This document shows positions 1 through 7,184 of a DNA stretch of 64,000 nt, piece after piece. This stretch comes from Flavobacteriales bacterium (lineage in GTDB: Bacteria; Bacteroidota; Bacteroidia; Flavobacteriales_D; Sanyastnellaceae). A program made the translations under genes and the position numbers. The number at the start of each line of letters is the position of its first letter. Positions within the stretch are counted from its first letter, which is position 1. The notes under the pieces were generated by a model. It saw nothing but the letters and a program-made list of their open reading frames with translations, made no database searches and was not told where the DNA came from. Location: NCBI GenBank assembly GCA_019694805.1, contig JAIBBG010000002.1, positions 158,882 to 222,881 of the forward strand, in the 5' to 3' direction.

Positions 1-956
1 AATGATTTCACTTCAGCACCGATTTGAGCAAGTCCTTTCTCATTTGCAAAACGAACAACAGGAACGAGTAAGCCTTCATCGACTGCAACAGCAACACCAA
101 TATGTACATGCTGATTGTACCTGATGGTTTCTCCTCGCCAAGAAGAATTCACTTTTGGATGCTTCAACAACGACATCGCCACTGCTTTTACCACCATGTC
201 GTTAAACGAAATTTTCACATCACCGGAATCGTTGATGGATTTACGCGCAGCCATAGCATTGTCCATGTTAATTTCCATCGTGAGATAGAAATGAGGCGCG
301 GTGAATTTGCTCTCAGCTAGGCGACGCGCAATAGTCTTACGCATCTGTGAAATATTTTCTTCGGTAAAGCTTTCTGTTCCTGAAGGAGCGAATACAGGTA
401 CAACTGTACTTTTTGAAGAAGCTGATGCCGGAGAAAAATTCTCAACATCGCGGCGAATAATTCTGCCGCCATCACCACTTCCGGCAACATGACTGATGTC
501 TATTCCTTTTTCACTTGCCAGTTTTTTAGCCAAAGGAGAAGCTTTCAATCTGCCGTTGCTTTCATGAGTTATTGGCGCGGCAACTGGAGCGCTTGCAACA
601 ACCGGAGCACTTGTTGGAGCAGAAACGGAAGCAGATACCGCAACTGGAGCCGCAGCAGAAACTGCAGCGATTGGAGCACCTGCACTTTCAGAAGCGATCA
701 TCGCAGTTACGTCTTCGCCTTCTTTTCCGAGAATGGCAAGTATGGAATCAACCTTAGCAGTTTTCCCTTTTTCCACCCCGATATACAATAGAACACCATC
801 TTGGAATGATTCAAATTCCATGGTGGCCTTATCGGTTTCGATTTCAGCGAGTACTTCTCCACTTTTTACTTTATCGCCGACTTTTTTATTCCAGGACGCC
901 ACGGTACCTTCGGTCATCGTGTCGCTCAGTTTCGGCATTCGAACTATTTCCGCCAT
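1..956 (-). CDS. pdhC: Pyruvate dehydrogenase E2, dihydrolipoamide acetyltransferase (partial, C-terminus outside window)
   Basis: Reads from an ATG at 956 to the window edge with no stop (318 codons visible). E2 transfers the acetyl group from lipoamide to CoA in the cytoplasmic pyruvate dehydrogenase complex. The first ~75 residues are a lipoyl domain with the lipoyl-lysine motif ETDKATMEFES. An Ala/Pro-rich linker follows, then an E1/E3-binding domain (ASPLAKKLASEKGI, GSGDGGRIIRRDV), then the start of the catalytic acyltransferase domain (MRKTIARRLAESK). Only one lipoyl domain is present. The gene starts 27 bp after pdhA on the same strand, so the two are probably cotranscribed. The catalytic HxxxD motif would lie beyond the window. 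Confidence 0.95.
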   Translation of the reverse strand, partial: MAEIVRMPKLSDTMTEGTVASWNKKVGDKVKSGEVLAEIETDKATMEFESFQDGVLLYIGVEKGKTAKVDSILAILGKEGEDVTAMIASESAGAPIAAVSAAAPVAVSASVSAPTSAPVVASAPVAAPITHESNGRLKASPLAKKLASEKGIDISHVAGSGDGGRIIRRDVENFSPASASSKSTVVPVFAPSGTESFTEENISQMRKTIARRLAESKFTAPHFYLTMEINMDNAMAARKSINDSGDVKISFNDMVVKAVAMSLLKHPKVNSSWRGETIRYNQHVHIGVAVAVDEGLLVPVVRFANEKGLAQIGAEVKS

Positions 957-983
957 GTTTCCTGCAGTCTATAGGGTGTATGA

Positions 984-2030
984 TTAATCGTTCACGTAAG
1001 GATAATCCTCTTGTGTGTATACGTCTTTATAAAGTTCATCGGCAGTTGGAAGCGGCGAATTTTCAGCAAATTCAACAGCTTCTTCCACTACCTGTTTGAT
1101 TTCGGTTTCCACGGCTTCGATTTCAGATTCAGACATCCATTTGTTTTCACGGATTTTGCGAAGCACATGTTCAATGGGATCTTTCTCTTGATACTCTGCC
1201 ACCTCTTCTTTGGTGCGGTATTTCTGTGGATCACTCATGGAGTGTCCTTTGTATCGGTAAGTTTGGATATCCAATAATGTTGGACCATTTCCACTTCTGG
1301 CGCGTTCAGCAGCGATTTCTATGGCTTCGCAAACACTTTCTGGGCGCATACCATCCACTGATGCTGATGGCATCAAAAATGAAGAACCCAACAATGAAAG
1401 ATCAGTAACGTTGGAGGTACGTTCAATAGATGTACCCATGGCGTATTGGTTATTTTCAATGATGAAAATTACCGGAATCTTCCATGTCATGGCCATGTTG
1501 AATGTTTCGAAGAGCGCGCCTTGTCTGGCTGCGCCATCACCAAAGAAACAGATGGTCACATTGTCGTTTCCGCGGTATTTATCAGCGAACGCAATTCCTG
1601 CACCCATTGGAATTTGTGCACCGACAATTCCATGACCACCAAAGAGATTGCGCTCTTTGTCAAACATGTGCATCGATCCACCTTTTCCTTTAGACAAACC
1701 GGTTTGTTTTCCGTACAGCTCGGCCATTACCAATTTAGGATCAGTACCCATCACCAATGGATGCGCGTGATCGCGGTAGGCAGTAATCACTCGGTCTGTA
1801 GGGCGAATCGCTTCCATCATTCCAGATAGAATGGCTTCTTGACCGATATACAAGTGACAGAATCCACCAAACTTCTGTTGGATGTAAAGATGTCCGCATT
1901 TTTCTTCGAATCGGCGCATCAGCAGCATTTCCCTATACCAACGTTTGTAAACGTCTTTGGTAAAACGAGAATCAGATGCAGCAGCTGCTTTCGAGGAGCC
2001 TGATTTATTGGTTGCTATTTCAGTCGCCAT
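984..2030 (-). CDS. pdhA: Pyruvate dehydrogenase E1 component, alpha subunit
   Basis: A 348-residue thiamine diphosphate enzyme that decarboxylates pyruvate and reductively acetylates the E2 lipoyl group. The TPP/Mg-binding motif is visible as GDGAARQGALFE followed about 30 residues later by ENNQYAMGT. FGGHGIVGAQIPMGAG is typical of E1 alpha, and the length fits the family. An in-frame TTG 21 bp upstream could extend it, but the ATG at 2030 is preferred because a TAtaTTTG box at 2049-2056 would overlap the longer form. No separate E1 beta gene is seen in the window, so that subunit must be encoded elsewhere. Confidence 0.95.
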   Translation of the reverse strand: MATEIATNKSGSSKAAAASDSRFTKDVYKRWYREMLLMRRFEEKCGHLYIQQKFGGFCHLYIGQEAILSGMMEAIRPTDRVITAYRDHAHPLVMGTDPKLVMAELYGKQTGLSKGKGGSMHMFDKERNLFGGHGIVGAQIPMGAGIAFADKYRGNDNVTICFFGDGAARQGALFETFNMAMTWKIPVIFIIENNQYAMGTSIERTSNVTDLSLLGSSFLMPSASVDGMRPESVCEAIEIAAERARSGNGPTLLDIQTYRYKGHSMSDPQKYRTKEEVAEYQEKDPIEHVLRKIRENKWMSESEIEAVETEIKQVVEEAVEFAENSPLPTADELYKDVYTQEDYPYVND

Positions 2031-2048
2031 GATAATTAGAGTTGTCGG

Positions 2049-2076
2049 CAAATATAGTTGCCTATTGTAACAACAA
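2049..2076 (-). promoter_or_regulatory. Promoter of pdhA-pdhC
   Basis: On the minus strand, TATATTTG (2056-2049) matches the Bacteroidota -7 consensus TAnnTTTG. A TTG at 2076-2074 lies 17 nt upstream, the expected spacing for the -33 element. It leaves an 18-nt leader to the ATG at 2030. This is the only box in the window for which I found a well-spaced -33 element. Confidence 0.6.
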
Positions 2077-2133
2077 GGTATGTGAATGAAGTGTATTTAA
2101 TACACTTATTCTGGCTGAATTGTTCCGTTTGAA

Positions 2134-3156
2134 TCAAGAAAATTGCTTGAGAAAACGAACATCGTTTTCGAAGAACATCCTCAAATCGTCAATCTGATAC
2201 CTCAGCATAGCGATGCGTTCGATTCCCATGCCGAATGCGAATCCGCTGTATTCATTGGGATCAATGCCGCTTGCAGAAAGAACTGCAGGATCTACCATCC
2301 CGCATCCCATAATTTCCAACCAGCCCGTACCTTTGGTAATGCGGTAATCAGCTTCGGTTTGCAATCCCCAGTATACATCCATTTCAGCGCTGGGCTCAGT
2401 AAATGGAAAATATGATGGTCGTAGTCTGATTTTGGCTTTTCCGAAAAATTCTTGAGTGAAATAGAGGAGTGTCTGTTTCATATCCGCGAAGGAAACACCC
2501 TTGTCAATGTACAAACCTTCAATTTGATGAAACTGGCAGTGCGCTCGTGCGCTCACAGCCTCATTCCGGTAGACACGTCCTGGCATCACGATTCTGAGAG
2601 GAGGCTTTTGGTTTTCCATGGCCCTCACCTGGACACTACTTGTATGGGTTCTGAGAACCATTTCATCATGACCATTTTCCGTTCCCTTGCGAATAAAGAA
2701 AGTATCTTGCATATCGCGGGCTGGATGTTCGGGAGGAAAATTCAATCCAGAGAATACATGCCAATCGTCTTCTATTTCGGGGCCATCAGCTACAGTAAAA
2801 CCAATTCTTGAGAATATTTCCAAGATTTCGCTGCGCACAATCGCAAGCGGATGCCTCGAGCCAAAAGGCACGATGCCTGATGGACGGGTGAGATCAATTC
2901 CTTCGTTCTGAGTTCGCGAATGCCCATTTGATTGCTGAAGGGTTTCCAGTTTCAGCTGCACCGCATTTTTCAACTTGTTCAATTCCTGACCCATTACCTT
3001 TTTTTGATCCGAAGGAATGGTCTTGAATTCTTCGAAAAGGTCATTCAACAAGCCTTTTCGCCCAAGAAATTTAATCCTGAAATTTTCAGTATCCTGATCT
3101 CCAGTAGAGGTGAAGGCCTCCACTTCTTGAAGATATTGGTTGATTTTATCCTGCAT
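2134..3156 (-). CDS. pheS: Phenylalanine--tRNA ligase alpha subunit
   Basis: A 340-residue class II aminoacyl-tRNA synthetase catalytic subunit that charges tRNA-Phe as an (alpha-beta)2 enzyme with PheT. It has the N-terminal coiled coil (about residues 1-90), class II motif 2 (VYRNEAVSARAHCQFHQIEG) and motif 3 (FGMGIERIAMLRY). The ATG at 3156 lies 7 bp after the stop of the upstream cyclophilin gene, so the two probably form an operon. The partner pheT is 14 kb away on the other strand, so subunit synthesis is not coupled by an operon here. Confidence 0.97.
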   Translation of the reverse strand: MQDKINQYLQEVEAFTSTGDQDTENFRIKFLGRKGLLNDLFEEFKTIPSDQKKVMGQELNKLKNAVQLKLETLQQSNGHSRTQNEGIDLTRPSGIVPFGSRHPLAIVRSEILEIFSRIGFTVADGPEIEDDWHVFSGLNFPPEHPARDMQDTFFIRKGTENGHDEMVLRTHTSSVQVRAMENQKPPLRIVMPGRVYRNEAVSARAHCQFHQIEGLYIDKGVSFADMKQTLLYFTQEFFGKAKIRLRPSYFPFTEPSAEMDVYWGLQTEADYRITKGTGWLEIMGCGMVDPAVLSASGIDPNEYSGFAFGMGIERIAMLRYQIDDLRMFFENDVRFLKQFS

Positions 3157-3163
3157 GCTCAGA

Positions 3164-3970
3164 TTATTTGTGATCCTTTTGAATCACTTCCATACTCATA
3201 GAAACATCTTTCAAAGGTCGGTTCATTTGATTGCCTTGCAGCATAGCAATGCTATCTACTACGTTTAAACCATAAATGACCTCACCATATACAGTGTAGT
3301 TCATATCAAGTTGAGCAGTGCCACCAACGGTTTTATAAAGCTGTTTCTGTTCATCTGTGTATTTAAAACCAGGCATCGATGAACCGATATTCATTTCAAT
3401 TTGGCTCAATTGCATGTCTGTCCAAGGTTGACCTTGTACAATATAGAATTGACTTCCGCTTGATTCCTTTTTAGGATTCACCTGATCACCTTGTCTGGCT
3501 GCACATAATGCACCTTTTTTGTGAATGAGATGGGGACGAAACTCAGCAGGAACTGTATATCCTGGTCCACCATTGCCAAGCATAGCCGAAGGCGAGGCGC
3601 CACGACTTTGCGGATCTCCTCCCTGTATCATGAAGTTTTTGATACAACGGTGAAAAAGCAGTCCATCGTAATATTTCTCTGAGGCGAGCTTTAAAAAATT
3701 ATCACGATGCAATGGGGTCTCATTATAAAGTGCGACAATCATATCGCCATATTTTGTAGTAATCTTCACTTTGGCGAGGTCAGGCATGATTTTGCTGACA
3801 TCAGGAGCAGAAGCAGCTGGAGTGGAAGGATTCTCCGTGATTACCGGTTTTTCTTCAACTACAGCAGGTTGTGTGTTGGCGGGTGTTTCGCTTTTGTTCT
3901 TGCAGCCTGAAGCATTCAGGAAGATCAATGCAGTGAAGCAACCAATGGTAAGAAAGGTAAGTCTTTTCAT
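3164..3970 (-). CDS. Peptidyl-prolyl cis-trans isomerase, cyclophilin type, lipoprotein
   Basis: A 268-residue protein with a lipoprotein signal (hydrophobic stretch ending LNASGC, Cys at about 23), an Ala/Pro/Val-rich linker, and a cyclophilin domain from about residue 70. Diagnostic stretches are FHRCIKNFMIQGGDP, NGGPGYTVPAEF and GSQFYIVQGQPWTD. It should catalyse proline isomerisation during folding of envelope proteins, anchored to a membrane from the periplasmic side. An extra segment (about 170-225, containing EQKQLYKTVGG) is inserted before the last cyclophilin strands (YTVYGEVIYGLNVVDSI). A weak promoter-like box (TAACTTCG, 4004-3997) lies upstream. Confidence 0.92.
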   Translation of the reverse strand: MKRLTFLTIGCFTALIFLNASGCKNKSETPANTQPAVVEEKPVITENPSTPAASAPDVSKIMPDLAKVKITTKYGDMIVALYNETPLHRDNFLKLASEKYYDGLLFHRCIKNFMIQGGDPQSRGASPSAMLGNGGPGYTVPAEFRPHLIHKKGALCAARQGDQVNPKKESSGSQFYIVQGQPWTDMQLSQIEMNIGSSMPGFKYTDEQKQLYKTVGGTAQLDMNYTVYGEVIYGLNVVDSIAMLQGNQMNRPLKDVSMSMEVIQKDHK

Positions 3971-4109
3971 ACGTTATGATAATTGAAATAGGCGCGCGAA
4001 GTTAAACTTTTTGTGTTCATACGCTATTTCAAATTGCAGGTGATTCGCTGATGCTGGACCTAAAAATGCCGGAAAAATGCGATTTCAACAATGAATTTTT
4101 TAAAGCCTG

Positions 4110-4117
4110 TAAATTTG
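4110..4117 (+). promoter_or_regulatory. -7 promoter box for the lipoprotein gene at 4173
   Basis: TAAATTTG is an exact match to TAnnTTTG and lies 55 nt before the start codon. No clear -33 element was seen. Confidence 0.4.
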
Positions 4118-4172
4118 GTGCGGTGAATAAGGGAAAATGAACTTTCTTTGTTTCGCTTTAATGCAGGCTTAC

Positions 4173-4559
4173 ATGAAAAGAATTCAGATCGTTAAAATAT
4201 TCGGAACCCTGATGGTTGTCGGATTGATCATTGCCGTCAACGGTTGTAAAAAGGATAAACATACCATTGCTACGATCACCGTAGTCAATGAGGATGGCGA
4301 ACCTGTTCCTGGCGCAAGTGTTCAACTGTATGCAGTACCTTCAGAAACACCTCCGCCACCAAATGCCATTCGATTCGATACGACCCAGGTGACCAATGGT
4401 ACAGGCAAAGTGAGTTTCGATTTCAGTGAGTTTTATAAGAAAGGTCAAGCCGGCTTTGCCGTTTTGGACATCAAGGCCACAAAAGGCATTCAATCTGGTG
4501 AGGGAATCATCAAAATTGAGGAAGAAAAAACAACCGAAGAGACCATTACGATTGAATAA
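4173..4559 (+). CDS. Small lipoprotein with carboxypeptidase-regulatory-like (Ig fold) domain
   Basis: A 128-residue lipoprotein: MKRIQIVK start, hydrophobic segment, lipobox ending VNGC, then KKDK. The mature part reads TITVVNEDGEPVPGASVQL and later VTNGTGKVSFDF, the beta-sandwich pattern of CarboxypepD_reg/Ig-like modules common on Bacteroidota surface proteins. A start at 4137 is open but would put 12 residues before a good signal peptide, so 4173 is preferred. The exact role is unknown; most likely a cell-envelope structural or binding protein. A strong terminator follows. Confidence 0.75.
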   Translation: MKRIQIVKIFGTLMVVGLIIAVNGCKKDKHTIATITVVNEDGEPVPGASVQLYAVPSETPPPPNAIRFDTTQVTNGTGKVSFDFSEFYKKGQAGFAVLDIKATKGIQSGEGIIKIEEEKTTEETITIE

Positions 4560-4589
4560 TCGAAAGATTTAGATATTGGATTAAAAATG

Positions 4590-4616
4590 AAAAAGCCCCG
4601 TAAGGGGCTTTTTTGT
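4590..4616 (+). terminator. Rho-independent terminator after the 4173 lipoprotein
   Basis: AAAAGCCCC, loop GTAA, GGGGCTTTTTT: a GC-rich stem followed by a T run, about 30 bp after the stop codon. Confidence 0.85.
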
Positions 4617-4645
4617 TAGATCACATCATTTGTTGATCTAAGTAG

Positions 4646-4718
4646 TCGGGATGACACGACTCGAACGTGCGACCACACGCCCCCCAGACGTGTACTCTAC
4701 CAACTGAGCTACATCCCG
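4646..4718 (-). tRNA. tRNA-Pro, anticodon GGG
   Basis: Folds as a complete 73-nt cloverleaf on the minus strand. The acceptor is CGGGATG/CATCCCG with discriminator A, the D stem GCTC/GAGT, and the anticodon stem CACGT/GCGTG with loop CTGGGGG (anticodon GGG, T at 33). The variable loop is TGGTC and the T arm is GCACG-TTCGAGT-CGTGT. CCA is not encoded. GGG reads proline codons CCC and CCU. Confidence 0.95.
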
Positions 4719-4905
4719 AAATAGTTGGTGAAAAACGAGGCGCGAAAATAATCGCAAATTTGTTCATCGAAAAAATCTCAGGCCTTCCTGATATTGATCT
4801 TCTCGCTCTGAATGGTCGACAATCCATGAATAGCTATGACGAGAGCAGATATGATGTTTTGAATTTCTAATACCTATGCCACGCTTATTTAGCCTTCCAT
4901 ACATC

Positions 4906-4934
4906 AAAAAAAAAGGGCCGCAAATAAGCGGCCC
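4906..4934 (-). terminator. Terminator of the TonB-domain gene
   Basis: On the minus strand, GGGCCGC, loop TTATTT, GCGGCCC, then nine T residues, 26 bp past the stop of the gene at 4961-5713. Confidence 0.85.
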
Positions 4935-4960
4935 CATTGTCAAGAATAACTAAGGCAAGG

Positions 4961-5713
4961 TTAATTTTTGATGGCATTGCCTTGAGGCGTAGCCTTTTGT
5001 TTATCGTTATACATGCCAAGGTTGAAAGTTATTGGCATGATGTAATTCGAATCCACGGGCATTCCATTCTTTGCTGCTGGCGTCCAGGTAGGCAATGATG
5101 AAACAAATCGCAATGCTTCTTCATCCAGAAGATAGTGCACCCCATCCGTAACCTGAGGTTTGGTTACCTCTCCGGTAGCGTCAATAGTAAATGTAACATA
5201 GACAGTACCTTCAATTTTACGTTCACGTGCTTCTAAAGGGTATTTCAGACTGTCGTTCACCATGGCCTGAAGTGCGGTCATGCCACCTGGGAATTTGGCC
5301 GGTTTTGATGTTCTGTTGGTTGAACGGAAATTCTCATCAGGATAGTAGCGGTCTGGTTTAGGGTTTCCGTCAAAACTCCACCTTTTCCAGGTGCCAACTT
5401 TATATCCATTCTTGAAACGACCTTGAGATTCTTTGTAGCCGTTGGCATAGAAATATTCAAAATCACCGTGAGGAATTTCCAACTTATGATCGATGTATGC
5501 TCCGGTATATGCGACTTCACCAGTAAGGTGTTTTACCGAAACTTTGAACATGCTGTCATTTACCATGACCACATTTCGGGTGTATTTAGCTTTGGCTGAA
5601 TCCGCCACAATCCTGTTCTGGGCATCCAGATACTCGGTCCTGCTCTGAGCTAACGTGCTGTTAGTCAGTAGTAATAGCAAACTCAAACCACACAGTTGTA
5701 GAATTTGTTTCAT
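4961..5713 (-). CDS. Secreted protein with MORN-like segment and TonB C-terminal domain
   Basis: A 250-residue protein with a signal peptide (LSLLLLLTNSTLAQ). The middle (about 60-120) has MORN/YwqK-like text such as GDFEYFYANGYKESQGRFKN. The C-terminal ~90 residues are a TonB_C domain (FPGGMTALQAMVNDSLKYP, GTVYVTFTIDATGEV). The start is the ATG at 5713; an upstream TTG is less likely. Unlike classical TonB there is no N-terminal Pro-rich span or membrane anchor, only a cleavable signal. It is therefore probably a periplasmic or surface protein using the domain for interaction rather than energy transduction. Confidence 0.8.
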   Translation of the reverse strand: MKQILQLCGLSLLLLLTNSTLAQSRTEYLDAQNRIVADSAKAKYTRNVVMVNDSMFKVSVKHLTGEVAYTGAYIDHKLEIPHGDFEYFYANGYKESQGRFKNGYKVGTWKRWSFDGNPKPDRYYPDENFRSTNRTSKPAKFPGGMTALQAMVNDSLKYPLEARERKIEGTVYVTFTIDATGEVTKPQVTDGVHYLLDEEALRFVSSLPTWTPAAKNGMPVDSNYIMPITFNLGMYNDKQKATPQGNAIKN

Positions 5714-5830
5714 CGTCAAATGTCGCTAGGTTTTATTTAGGCGACGCTAAAATAATCAAAACTTAGACGTATCCGACGTCGATGGTTGTTTCAGAATTAC
5801 TAACATTTGCAGAAAATTTGGAATCCCGAT

Positions 5831-6166
5831 ATGGACTACGTGTTTGAAAAGGTTTGGAATGAGACAGTTAACAAGGTTTCAGCGCAATTTGGTGAAAAAC
5901 TAGATTATAAAGCGATTTTATTTTTGATTGGGGTTCAGGAGCTGGGCAAGGACTTTCAAACTTTTAAGAAAGACCAAAAAGTGGAGCTGATGCACGTTGG
6001 CATTTGCACCGTTCTGATGCCTTATGGCTATTACAGTTTTGTTGGAAGGGATGTCGACGGATGGCCTCATTTTGAGCGCACCGCCACTTTACCTGCCCTG
6101 AATCCGGAAGAACAAGAACTGTTGATCAGAAAAGCAATCGTCAAATACTTCGAGCCTTTAAAATAA
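5831..6166 (+). CDS. Conserved hypothetical protein
   Basis: A 111-residue soluble protein starting MDYVFEKVWNETVNK. A TTG 24 bp upstream is open, but the ATG at 5831 is more natural. No signal peptide or membrane segment is seen. The N-terminal half is helical, followed by a beta/turn segment (LMHVGICTVLMPYGYYSFVGRD, split here as GICTVLMPYGYY and SFVGRD) and an acidic C-terminal helix. I do not recognise a functional family. A near-match promoter box (AACATTTG, 5802-5809) lies upstream. Confidence 0.7.
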   Translation: MDYVFEKVWNETVNKVSAQFGEKLDYKAILFLIGVQELGKDFQTFKKDQKVELMHVGICTVLMPYGYYSFVGRDVDGWPHFERTATLPALNPEEQELLIRKAIVKYFEPLK

Positions 6167-6169
6167 AAC

Positions 6170-6214
6170 AAATGTTTGCCAAGCTGTATAAAGCTTTCAT
6201 GGTAGCAAACATTT
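6170..6214 (+). terminator. Inverted repeat, possible terminator after the 5831 gene
   Basis: AAATGTTTGC (6170-6179) pairs perfectly with GCAAACATTT (6205-6214). Nested inside is AAGCT...AGCTT. It begins 4 bp after the stop codon and ends in a short T run (ATTTTC). The stem is AT-rich, so termination is likely but unproven. Confidence 0.45.
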
Positions 6215-6366
6215 TCTAGAAGTAAACTCCTTTTTGCTGGGTTTGGCCAGCTCATTTAATTCTACCGTCACGTATGATGAAGATTTCACTTGCTGAAAAT
6301 CGGAGAATCAGAGGTGCATTTGAAAAAATGGCATGGTGTTTTAGATGTCCTTAAAAAATTAAGGTC

Positions 6367-7032
6367 ATGAAAAAATATCTATTCCGCTTCATCATTTTTT
6401 GCTGCTCGCTTTCGCTGGCATCATGTACACGTGAACCGAGCGCTTCAGTAGATCAAGATAAAATCTACACCAAGTACGAGTTGATTTATGATGCCAATAC
6501 AGATATGACCACAGTAAAGGCCGAGTTCCGATTTGGTAGCATGCTCGGCACAAAATTGGAATTGTCTCATCCGGCATCTGTGAGCTTTAATGGAGAACTG
6601 ATTCCCTTCAATTCAACATTAGCCATTTATGAAGAACAAATAGCGGGCTTTATCTCTTCGGGTATATTCTCCTACACAGATGTAGAAGGTCATGTATATG
6701 AGAATCAAACCGGACGAATCAAAACCATAAGTTTTCCTGGTGGCTCAATGGCCATTGATAGAGGTACAGATCACGTGATGCCGTTCATTGGAAATCCAGT
6801 AGGTTCAGAGGATGTAGTCTCACTCAAGTTTGCCAACAAAGTATTTTCAACATCGATAGTAGGCAGTTCAAGTATCACCATTGGTGGTGTACAAACAAAC
6901 GGAATAGAAGCTGGGGCTTACACAGCTTCAATGTCCAGAACGCACACAGATGTGCTTCACAACGCAACACCTGAAGGCGGATCCATTCTGCTAACGTACA
7001 AGGCTCATAACAAAGCCATTCAGGTGAACTAA
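6367..7032 (+). CDS. Hypothetical lipoprotein
   Basis: A 221-residue lipoprotein with N-terminal MKKYLFRF, a hydrophobic core and lipobox LASC (Cys at 20), followed by TREPSAS. The mature domain looks all-beta (for example TDMTTVKAEFRFG, GTKLELSHPASVSFNGE). This resembles Bacteroidota surface lipoproteins with an Ig-like fold, but I recognise no named family. It stands alone between an inverted repeat and a strong terminator, so it is probably monocistronic. Confidence 0.75.
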   Translation: MKKYLFRFIIFCCSLSLASCTREPSASVDQDKIYTKYELIYDANTDMTTVKAEFRFGSMLGTKLELSHPASVSFNGELIPFNSTLAIYEEQIAGFISSGIFSYTDVEGHVYENQTGRIKTISFPGGSMAIDRGTDHVMPFIGNPVGSEDVVSLKFANKVFSTSIVGSSSITIGGVQTNGIEAGAYTASMSRTHTDVLHNATPEGGSILLTYKAHNKAIQVN

Positions 7033-7050
7033 AAACAAATCGCTTAATGA

Positions 7051-7079
7051 AAGAGGCTCCAATTTGGAGCCTCTTTTGT
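7051..7079 (+). terminator. Terminator after the 6367 lipoprotein
   Basis: AGAGGCTCC (7052-7060), loop AATTT, GGAGCCTCT (7066-7074), then a T-rich tract. Confidence 0.85.
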
Positions 7080-7098
7080 TTTTATAACTTGGATCGCA

Positions 7099-7117
7099 AC
7101 GAAACTGTAAGTTTCGT
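7099..7117. repeat. Perfect 8-bp inverted repeat downstream of cphA
   Basis: ACGAAACT, loop GTA, AGTTTCGT. It sits between the terminator at 7051-7079 and the 3' end of cphA (7185) and may be part of the cphA 3' untranslated region. No T run follows on the minus strand, so a terminator call is not justified. Confidence 0.4.
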
Positions 7118-7184
7118 AAATGAGATCAAAAGGTATTTTGAATCGGAAAAGAAATGCTTGGCATCATCTCAATTGATGATCCAT

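Noticed and set aside
4621..4827. A short minus-strand protein of 68 residues
   Set aside because: It runs straight through the tRNA-Pro gene and has no coding character.
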